A DNA stretch of 18,374 nucleotides from Parvularcula sp964342585 (GTDB lineage Bacteria > Pseudomonadota > Alphaproteobacteria > Caulobacterales > Parvularculaceae). The notes under the pieces were generated by a model, which worked only from the letters and a program-made list of their open reading frames with translations, had not been told where the DNA came from and did no database searches. The position numbers and the translations under genes were made by a program. Where the stretch lies: positions 1-18,374 of the forward strand of contig CAYFHK010000051.1 in the NCBI GenBank assembly GCA_964342585.1. The letters run 5' to 3'. Below, one piece after another: positions 1-5,530 of the stretch; position 1 is the first letter of the stretch, and every line of letters begins with the position of its first letter.

Positions 1-1
1 C

Positions 2-166
2 CGCCATATTGCCCGGGTGGGGTGGAGCGGCGCGCTGGTGCTCACCTTTGCCGTCGTGGCCGGGACATTCTTCACGGCGTTTCTCACCGGCGAGCCGATG
101 GCGGAGTATCTGCAAAACCAATGTGATGCCGGTAACGGAACGGCGACGGAGACGCCGGCTCCCTAA
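2..166 (+). CDS. C-terminal fragment of a membrane protein (5' end outside window)
   Basis: An open frame enters from the left edge and ends at the TAA at 164-166, giving 54 residues. It starts with a basic stretch (RHIARVGW), followed by a hydrophobic segment of about 20 residues (ALVLTFAVVAGTFFTAFLTG) that reads as a last transmembrane helix. A short polar tail rich in Thr, Glu and Pro ends in TETPAP. The hydrophobic run and GC-rich codon use make this frame much more believable than the overlapping longer frames in this stretch. Too little is present to name a family. It converges on the EF-hand gene at 231-752, and the hairpin between the two genes carries its T-run only on the minus strand, so it does not serve as a canonical terminator for this gene. 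Confidence 0.6.
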   Translation, partial: RHIARVGWSGALVLTFAVVAGTFFTAFLTGEPMAEYLQNQCDAGNGTATETPAP

Positions 167-174
167 ACCAAACG

Positions 175-206
175 AAAAAATGACCGGCCGGTGGCCCGGC
201 CAGTCA
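175..206 (-). terminator. Rho-independent terminator of the acidic EF-hand gene
   Basis: Read on the minus strand, a 9-bp stem (TGACTGGCC pairing with GGCCGGTCA, one T-G wobble) with an 8-nt loop is followed directly by TTTTTT. It lies about 25 nt past the stop codon at 231-233, the classic arrangement. On the plus strand the hairpin is followed by no T-run, so it is directional. Confidence 0.9.
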
Positions 207-230
207 TCTTGGGAGGAAATGGTAGCGGCC

Positions 231-752
231 TTAGGCGCTTGGCTTGCCTTGGCGCAGATTTGCAAAGGTCTCGATTTCGTCACCTTCAAGCACGTCGTTG
301 GCGTCTTGGTCGGCTTGCTCGAAATCGGCTTCTACGGCCTCAGCAAATTCCGTCTCAGAGATCTCGCCATCATCGCCGGAGATTTCTTGGAACTTCGCAA
401 TCAAATAGGCCGAAGCATCCGCATCCATCTCAACGTCAGGGGTTGCCGCCATGTCTTCACCCGACAGAACGTCTGACTCGGCTGGCATTTCGGCCGTCAT
501 TTCAGCGCTTTCGAGGGTATCATTGGCTTCGACTTCAGCATTCGCGAGCGCGACGAATTCTTCTTGGTTCAGCGCCGCGTCCTGATCCATGTCTGCTTTT
601 GCGAAGACGTTCTTCGCCATGTCCGTGATCTCGGTACGCTCGATCCGCACATCCGCGTTCGGCTGGACAGGCTCAACGGCAAGCGCCTCTTGATCAGCAG
701 CTTGTGCGCTGGCGGCCAAAGCAAGTGCAGCAACAGTTGACATGATCGTCAT
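231..752 (-). CDS. Secreted acidic EF-hand protein
   Basis: 173 residues. An N-terminal signal peptide (about residues 1-19, ending SAQA-A) predicts export to the periplasm. Two canonical EF-hand loops are visible: residues 54-65 (D54, D56, D58, A60, L61, E65) and 148-159 (D148, D150, N152, V154, L155, E159). Between them, residues 115-140 resemble an EF-hand with an imperfect loop (SGDDGEISETEF). The linker at about residues 70-110 is very acidic. The likely role is calcium binding in the periplasm; no catalytic domain is seen. The start at 752 has a purine-rich GGAG about 8 nt upstream. ATG at codon 4 is a possible alternative and would leave a shorter n-region, which already lacks the usual positive charge. 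It is transcribed alone and ends at a strong terminator. Family-level call is good; the specific function is unknown. Confidence 0.85.
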   Translation of the reverse strand: MTIMSTVAALALAASAQAADQEALAVEPVQPNADVRIERTEITDMAKNVFAKADMDQDAALNQEEFVALANAEVEANDTLESAEMTAEMPAESDVLSGEDMAATPDVEMDADASAYLIAKFQEISGDDGEISETEFAEAVEADFEQADQDANDVLEGDEIETFANLRQGKPSA

Positions 753-916
753 TGTCAGTCTCCATCTCTTTCCGGCCCCCCAGCGGGGCCGTGCGATAAT
801 GAAGATGTGGGAGCCGTCGACGGCGGGCTCTGGTGTTTTTTAGGGTATTTTTGCCCAACTTGGGGCAAGCTTGCCATAGTTAACGGCCAGGCCAACACCG
901 CCGGGGCCCAGGCAGA

Positions 917-1984
917 TTACGAAGCGCTCACACCCTTCAGGTCGAGCGGACCATCCGTAGGGGCCTTAAAGTATTGCGCAATCTCGGTCTCACTGACGTC
1001 ATCGATCGACGCGGGTGACCATTTCGGTTCTTTGTCCTTGTCGATGATCTGCGCACGTACGCCCTCGAAGAAATCATGGCCTCGCATCACGCGGGCAGCA
1101 ACATTGAATTCTCGAGAGATCGCGTCATCGAAGCTATCTGGCGCATTGCTCACCCCCTCAAGGGTCAGCGCCAAACTCGTCGGGCTTGCGGGCCGCATCA
1201 TCTCAAGCGCTTTTTGCCCGAATGCGCCGCCTTGGCTCTCGAGCATCTCCATCAGTGTCGGCAGATCACTGATCTTCTGAAAATACTGATCGATATCCGG
1301 CGAGGCATTCATCAGTGTCGAAACATCGGTGTTATGATGAGGTTTCACAATTTCTGTTATCTGCGCAGAAACGTCCTGCCCAGGCGACAGACTCAGGATC
1401 TCTTCCCTAATCGCCGACAGAGAGTCGCCAGACACGAGATGGGTGGCGAGCGCCAGTGCGCAGAGGTCTTCGCCGGTGAGGCGAACGCCGGTGAGCCCAA
1501 TATAAAGCCCCATGCCGCCTGGCAGGCCCTTCAATAGCCGCGTCGTCCCCACATCAGGGAACAGTCCGATCATACATTCGGGCATCGCCCAAAGCGTTCT
1601 GTCCGTTGCAATCCGGTGGGTTGCATGCATGGAGAGGCCAACGCCGCCGCCCATGACAATCCCATCCATCAAGGCAATGACGGGTTTCTTATAATGCGCC
1701 AGGCGCGCATCGAGCCGATATTCCTGCCGGAAGAATTGGGTTGCCGCAGACGGATCACTGCGCCCCGTATCATAGAGCCAGCGAATATCCGCGCCCGCAC
1801 AAAACGCACGCTCGCCCTCCCCTTCAATGACGATGGCGGCGATCCCGTCATCATCCGCCCATTCCGCCAGCGTCTTATCGGCGGCTTCACACATCTCGAT
1901 CGTCAAGCTGTTGAGCGCGCGCGGACGGGTGAGCGTGATGAGCCCGATCGCACCGTGCACGGCAGTCTGAAGATCAGCGGTCAT
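917..1984 (-). CDS. 3-hydroxyisobutyryl-CoA hydrolase (enoyl-CoA hydratase/isomerase superfamily)
   Basis: 355 residues, the usual length of the bacterial enzyme. It hydrolyses 3-hydroxyisobutyryl-CoA to 3-hydroxyisobutyrate and CoA in valine degradation, in the cytoplasm. The crotonase fold is clear: the CoA/oxyanion segment FCAGADIRWLYD at 61-72, GGGVGLSMH at 112-120, and the family signature MPECMIGLFPDVG at 134-146, where E136 and D144 match the catalytic acidic residues of the human enzyme. The C-terminal domain with RVMRGHDFFEGVRA and DKDKEPKW separates this hydrolase from plain enoyl-CoA hydratases, which are about 100 residues shorter. The start is supported by AGGAG about 8 nt upstream of the ATG. 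No other valine-pathway gene is adjacent. The upstream region is shared with the divergent gene at 2141. Confidence 0.93.
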   Translation of the reverse strand: MTADLQTAVHGAIGLITLTRPRALNSLTIEMCEAADKTLAEWADDDGIAAIVIEGEGERAFCAGADIRWLYDTGRSDPSAATQFFRQEYRLDARLAHYKKPVIALMDGIVMGGGVGLSMHATHRIATDRTLWAMPECMIGLFPDVGTTRLLKGLPGGMGLYIGLTGVRLTGEDLCALALATHLVSGDSLSAIREEILSLSPGQDVSAQITEIVKPHHNTDVSTLMNASPDIDQYFQKISDLPTLMEMLESQGGAFGQKALEMMRPASPTSLALTLEGVSNAPDSFDDAISREFNVAARVMRGHDFFEGVRAQIIDKDKEPKWSPASIDDVSETEIAQYFKAPTDGPLDLKGVSAS

Positions 1985-2084
1985 GGCGGGGTCTCCTTTT
2001 CAGCGCAACGTCGCTTACTCACCACCTAGGACAGACTGCCGCGTTGCCGACCCCTTATGGCGTCAGATTGGGGACATCTTACAC

Positions 2085-2107
2085 TTGCAATTAAGAATGC
2101 GTCGCAA
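2085..2107 (+). promoter_or_regulatory. Candidate Fur-type iron box upstream of the 151-residue orphan
   Basis: An imperfect dyad with TTGCAA at one end and TCGCAA at the other surrounds an AT-rich core containing TTAAGAAT. This resembles the TGCAA...TTGCA type of Fur operator found before iron-uptake genes in many proteobacteria. It sits 34 bp before the start at 2141 and in the divergent region with the hydrolase gene. The assignment is by eye only; the central positions match imperfectly. Confidence 0.35.
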
Positions 2108-2108
2108 T

Positions 2109-2123
2109 AGCAGAGATTCTGCT
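2109..2123 (+). repeat. Inverted repeat AGCAGA-GAT-TCTGCT
   Basis: Perfect 6-bp arms around a 3-nt spacer, directly after the Fur-like dyad and ending 8 nt before the likely Shine-Dalgarno AGGA at 2131. It could be an operator or a small 5' UTR hairpin of the gene starting at 2141. Confidence 0.4.
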
Positions 2124-2140
2124 GCTACACAGGATGTCCC

Positions 2141-2596
2141 ATGTCTCTTGCACACCATCGTCTCCGCGCCGCGCTTCCAGACGGGCCTTTCCGTCAAACC
2201 TTGCCGCAACTGGCCCATGGTCAGGCTTTATTCATCTTAGGCCTTCGCGTCGCGATTAGGTCACAGCTGCCGCCGACGGCCGTCCCGGTGCCCCTCGCCC
2301 ATGTTTTTGAGCAGGACGCCGCGACGGTGAACATCGCGCTTCGACGCTTTGCACTCATTTTGGGCATTGGCGCGCGCCGGAAATTTACGGTGGGACCGCC
2401 CTGCGCCATCGGCATCACCGCCGACGAACATTCGATTGTGGGGCTCTTGAACGCGATCAATACCGGGGACAGGTCCAGAACCAAGGCGCACCTCGAATGG
2501 CTGGCGACGCCCGCCCATCATGCAGCCATCATCGACGCTGGGGCCGAGGTGACAGATTTGTTTGCTTGTCGCGGCGTCACATTCGATGCGCGTTAG
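2141..2596 (+). CDS. Uncharacterised 151-residue protein
   Basis: I do not recognise the family. The start ATG has AGGA 6 nt upstream. The N-terminal third (PDGPFRQTLPQLAHGQALFILGL) and the middle (ALRRFALILGIGARRKFTVG) are amphipathic to mildly hydrophobic, probably helical. No signal peptide or clear transmembrane helix is present, so it is probably cytosolic. The C-terminal half (ADEHSIVGLLNAI, then THLEWLATPAH-like text and a final Ala-rich helix) reads as a compact helical domain. Residue composition is typical of a real soluble protein, and no competing minus-strand frame has better evidence. A Fur-like dyad and a second inverted repeat lie directly upstream, so iron-linked regulation is possible. 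Its last four bases overlap the end of the convergent YbjQ gene. Confidence 0.65.
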   Translation: MSLAHHRLRAALPDGPFRQTLPQLAHGQALFILGLRVAIRSQLPPTAVPVPLAHVFEQDAATVNIALRRFALILGIGARRKFTVGPPCAIGITADEHSIVGLLNAINTGDRSRTKAHLEWLATPAHHAAIIDAGAEVTDLFACRGVTFDAR

Positions 2597-2919
2597 CGCA
2601 AGCGCACCGCGGTGCCGTTGCACGAGACCATCAACATCGATCCGCCATTGCCGCCATCGATCGCTTCATAGTCGATATCGATACCGATGATGGCATCGGC
2701 GCCAAGCACTTTGGCCATTTCTTCCATATCCGCCATGGCGTGCTCGCGTGCTTCGATCAGCGCCTTTTGATACCCGCCCGACCGGCCGCCCACGATGTCG
2801 CGCAAACCGGCGAAGAAATCGCGAAAGACGTTGACCCCGAGAATGGCTTCGCCAGCGACGAGCCCGAGGACTTCCGTCACTTCGCGCCCGGGAACGTTGC
2901 TTGTGGTGGTTTTGATCAT
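2593..2919 (-). CDS. YbjQ/UPF0145 (DUF74) family protein
   Basis: 108 residues from the chosen start, matching the roughly 105-residue length of YbjQ proteins. Family features: an N-terminal strand with MIKTTTSNVPGREV, then GLVAGEAILGVNVFRD, the central GGRSGGYQKAL, the long helix AREHAMADMEEMAKVLGADA and the strand IIGIDIDYE. Proteins of this family form pentameric rings and are sometimes annotated as heavy-metal binding, but the cellular role is not established. The frame is open up to 2952, but ATG at 2919 has GAGG 7 nt upstream and gives the family's normal N-terminus, while the upstream ATG has no ribosome site. It lies 65 nt downstream of the EF-hand lipoprotein on the same strand, so the two may be co-transcribed. 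Confidence 0.88.
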   Translation of the reverse strand: MIKTTTSNVPGREVTEVLGLVAGEAILGVNVFRDFFAGLRDIVGGRSGGYQKALIEAREHAMADMEEMAKVLGADAIIGIDIDYEAIDGGNGGSMLMVSCNGTAVRLR

Positions 2920-2984
2920 CAGGGGGCCTCGACACTTATCTTCCGTGGCCATGCATATAGGGATCGAGGTGCGGCAGTGTCACC

Positions 2985-3530
2985 TTATGGACGAGGCTGG
3001 CGGTCATTACGTTGCGGGCTGGAGCCACCGCGCGATCCGCGGCGCGAGGAGACCGTGACGAGCTCTTCGCGGGTCAAGGCGGCATCCTCATCCTTGTCGA
3101 GCTGATCGAAGCTTGTGAGCATCCGGGCGCGGAACTCAGACGCCGTGACGCTGCCACTCGCATCCACATCAAACGACAACCAAGAGGGCGTCGCATCGCT
3201 GCTGCCAAGAGAAAGCTCAGCCCAGCGACGAACTTCCAGCGGGCTCAGCGTTCCGCTTCCCTCAGCCGTCATTGCGGCGAATTCGGCATTCGCCCCTTCG
3301 ACAACTTCAGCCCGCGTCACGCGCCGATCACCGTCGTTGTCAAAACCGACGAAAACCAAAGCCAAGGGCATCGCCACGATCTGGCCATGGGGGCCAACGC
3401 GATTGGCGGTTCGCCCATCCGACCCTGTGGGGGGCTGCGGGCCTGACGAGGCGCACCCGCCAACAGCCATCAGAAGAAGAACGGCGGCGATGCCACATCG
3501 GATTTCACGGGCGTTTGGAAGGGAGGACAT
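2985..3530 (-). CDS. EF-hand lipoprotein
   Basis: 181 residues. A type II signal peptide with a lipobox (VGGC, Cys26) after a hydrophobic run AAVLLLMAVGG predicts a lipid-anchored envelope protein. Four EF-hand units follow in two pairs. Loop 1 is at 64-75 (D64, D66, D68, E75), loop 2 at 88-99 is degenerate (Thr, Glu and Ser in place of the Asp ligands, but E99 kept), loop 3 is at 121-132 (D121, D123, S125, E132) and loop 4 at 145-156 (D145, D147, D149, E156). The tail is Ser/Arg rich. The open frame extends upstream to 3683, but its first 51 residues are Arg/Cys-rich noise; ATG at 3530 places the signal peptide correctly, although a strong Shine-Dalgarno is not evident. Function beyond calcium binding is not known. 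Confidence 0.85.
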   Translation of the reverse strand: MSSLPNAREIRCGIAAVLLLMAVGGCASSGPQPPTGSDGRTANRVGPHGQIVAMPLALVFVGFDNDGDRRVTRAEVVEGANAEFAAMTAEGSGTLSPLEVRRWAELSLGSSDATPSWLSFDVDASGSVTASEFRARMLTSFDQLDKDEDAALTREELVTVSSRRGSRGGSSPQRNDRQPRP

Positions 3531-3687
3531 ATGAACCCGACGCGTTAGGGCAGGACATCGGCATCGCCGCCGCAGACCTTCATCTAGCCGCGGAATGTCG
3601 CCTGCATTTGTACTTCCGCGCCTGTTTTGTCGCGAAAGGTAACCGAGACAGCGCAGAGTGTGGCATGATGGGCGCAAGGTCACAAAT

Positions 3688-4392
3688 ATGCGGCGTCATT
3701 TTCCCCTCCTCCTCCTCGTCACGCTGTGTGCAAGCTTGGCAGCCGCGATCGGCGCCATGATCGTTGAGCCCTATTACGCGCATCGGCTCTCGGCGCTTTT
3801 TGGTTTTGAGGGAAAGAGCCACACGGTGGTCGCGCATGGCCGCATGGCCGATGCTGCTTTCGCGCGACGGGCTGGGCACGGGCCGGCCGTGGCCCTCGCC
3901 TTTCACGGCGCGAGCACCATCGAAGGGCTTGATGTCCGCGCCTTCGGCCCTGGCGCCGTCAATCACGCGGTTGGCGGGGCACGCTTGGCAGACGCGGCCG
4001 GTCGGATCGAGCGCTTCGACCGCGCCACCCCCAACATCATTCTGCTCGCTGGCTTTAATGATCTTGCCTCGGGTGACGGGCCCACCGAGCTCAACGCTCA
4101 GCTTACGGCGATTTTAACGGCCCGCACGCCAGACCAATCGCTGATCGTGGTCGGCATACTTCCTGTCGCTGCGGGCACCGCGCCCGGCGGTGTCACCAAC
4201 GCGCAGATTGAGGCGGCAAACCAGACCATGGGACAGACCTGCCGGGGGGCGCGCCTATGTCAATTTATCGATCCCATGGCGCTCACCTGGGCGGCGGCGG
4301 ATTATGTGGATGACGGCGTGCATCTGACGCCGGAAGGGTATCGCGAGCTACAGCGTATGCTGAAGACCGCTTTGGCAGAGGAGAGCCCTTGA
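3688..4392 (+). CDS. SGNH/GDSL-type hydrolase, membrane-anchored or secreted
   Basis: 234 residues. An N-terminal hydrophobic stretch after MRRHF (LLLLVTLCASLAAAIGAMIV) is a signal anchor or signal peptide, so the enzyme should act in the periplasm. The SGNH blocks are in order: HGAST with nucleophile S76 (an unusual block I where GDS is normal), the block II glycines in NHAVGGA at 92-98, GFND with N124, and DDGVH with D209 and H212. Such enzymes cleave or transfer acyl esters, often on glycans. The start at 3688 has AAGG 8 nt upstream; an in-frame ATG at 3658 would add ten residues before the hydrophobic run. The stop overlaps the TTG start of the acyltransferase by 4 nt, so the two are translated together and probably share a substrate. 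Confidence 0.83.
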   Translation: MRRHFPLLLLVTLCASLAAAIGAMIVEPYYAHRLSALFGFEGKSHTVVAHGRMADAAFARRAGHGPAVALAFHGASTIEGLDVRAFGPGAVNHAVGGARLADAAGRIERFDRATPNIILLAGFNDLASGDGPTELNAQLTAILTARTPDQSLIVVGILPVAAGTAPGGVTNAQIEAANQTMGQTCRGARLCQFIDPMALTWAAADYVDDGVHLTPEGYRELQRMLKTALAEESP

Positions 4393-5516
4393 AACAGCCG
4401 GGGTATCTCGCCGATTTCGATGCCGCCCGGGGCCTTCTCATGGCTCTCGGCATCGTTCTGCACACAGCCAATCTCTTCGAGGCGGATGGCCTCACGCCTG
4501 CGGCCAGTGTCGCAGCACAAGAGGGCTTCGCGCATCTATCAGAGAGCATTCACCTCTTTCGCATGCCGGCGTTCTTTTTCCTGTCGGGCTTTTTTTGTGC
4601 GATGAGCCTGACAAAGATGGCGCCAGGCGCCCTCATCTCCCGCCGGGCGCTGCGACTTTTGGTGCCGTGCGCCTCGGCTTTTGTTGCCTTCAACGTCCTT
4701 GATCTTTGGGTGCGCTATGGCGGCACGCGCGGCGGCTGGCGGGTCGCGGCGGAAGACCCGCTCCTGCACCTGTGGTTCCTCGTCGTGCTGTTCGTCTACA
4801 TCGCGATCACTGCAACGGTTGTCAGCACTTTGGGCGGTCGCCTTTCGGCGAGACAAGGCAGCCGCCTGCCTCATGTGCGATGGCTTCCGGCCGCAATCCT
4901 TCTTTGTATTTTATCTGCCTACGTCCCGCACGCCGCGGGAACCTTCGCGCCTGCGCTGATCTATCCGCGCTGGCTTTTCGGTGTGAGCCTTTTCACTGTT
5001 CTCGAATACGCCCCCTTCTTCGTTCTGGGGCTGATCAGTTTTGCCGTGCCTGGGTGGCTAGACGTTATACGCCGCCGCCCGCGGGCCAAAGTTTTTGTCT
5101 TTGCCATCACTTGCATTGGGGGCCCTTGGATACTGGCAGCGCCGGACCTTTCACCCGGCGCCGCCATCGGCGTCGAGGCAAGCCTTCGATGGCTCGCGAC
5201 CCTTTGTTTGTTTGCACCGCTCACTGCGCTTTTTGCCGATCGCCGCGTGCTCAGCCAGCGCCTCGCGGCCCCCGCTTACTCGATTTATCTGATCCACCAT
5301 GTGCTGGTGACGCTCTTCGCCCTTGGCCTCAGCCGATGGCTGCCTCCGGCTGCGGGTAAGTTTGTCTTGATCGTGCTGGTGACCACACTATTCGCCTATG
5401 GTTTTCACGTTCACGTGGTGGCGCGGTCGGCAACGCTCCGCCTCCTGTTTAATGGCCAGACCGATCGCCCAAAAGAGAAAGCCGCGCCGCCGTTAGAGGC
5501 GACACGGCCTGAATAG
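4389..5516 (+). CDS. Acyltransferase family 3 (OafA/OpgC-like) integral membrane protein
   Basis: 375 residues with about ten hydrophobic helices. The conserved AT3 N-terminus is clear: DFDAARGLLMALGIVLH carries the R-X10-H motif (R14, H25), followed by LFRMPAFFFLSGFF, the typical second helix. A late YSIYLIHHVLV at about 295 is also characteristic. AT3 proteins move acyl groups, usually acetyl or succinyl, across or onto envelope sugars such as O-antigen, periplasmic glucans or peptidoglycan. The start is TTG, chosen because GAGGAG lies 6-7 nt upstream and the codon overlaps the TGA of the SGNH gene (translational coupling). In many AT3 enzymes an SGNH domain is fused at the C-terminus; here it is a separate gene placed first. 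The acceptor is not predictable from this window. Confidence 0.87.
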   Translation: MKQPGYLADFDAARGLLMALGIVLHTANLFEADGLTPAASVAAQEGFAHLSESIHLFRMPAFFFLSGFFCAMSLTKMAPGALISRRALRLLVPCASAFVAFNVLDLWVRYGGTRGGWRVAAEDPLLHLWFLVVLFVYIAITATVVSTLGGRLSARQGSRLPHVRWLPAAILLCILSAYVPHAAGTFAPALIYPRWLFGVSLFTVLEYAPFFVLGLISFAVPGWLDVIRRRPRAKVFVFAITCIGGPWILAAPDLSPGAAIGVEASLRWLATLCLFAPLTALFADRRVLSQRLAAPAYSIYLIHHVLVTLFALGLSRWLPPAAGKFVLIVLVTTLFAYGFHVHVVARSATLRLLFNGQTDRPKEKAAPPLEATRPE

Positions 5517-5530
5517 GAGGCGCGGCGCGC

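Noticed and set aside
9..628. Overlapping plus-strand open frames of 155 and 145 residues
   Set aside because: They run antisense to the EF-hand gene, have Arg/His/Leu-rich shadow composition, and lack ribosome sites and domains.
821..850. Palindrome GCCGTCGACGGC followed by GTTTTTT in the region upstream of the acidic EF-hand gene
   Set aside because: It resembles a plus-strand terminator, but no plus-strand gene precedes it, so it was not annotated.
3589..3620. Inverted repeat CGCGGAA ... TTCCGCG with an 18-nt spacer, followed by a T-rich stretch
   Set aside because: It looks terminator-like on the plus strand, but no plus-strand gene ends there and the loop is long. It may be a chance feature of the divergent promoter region.
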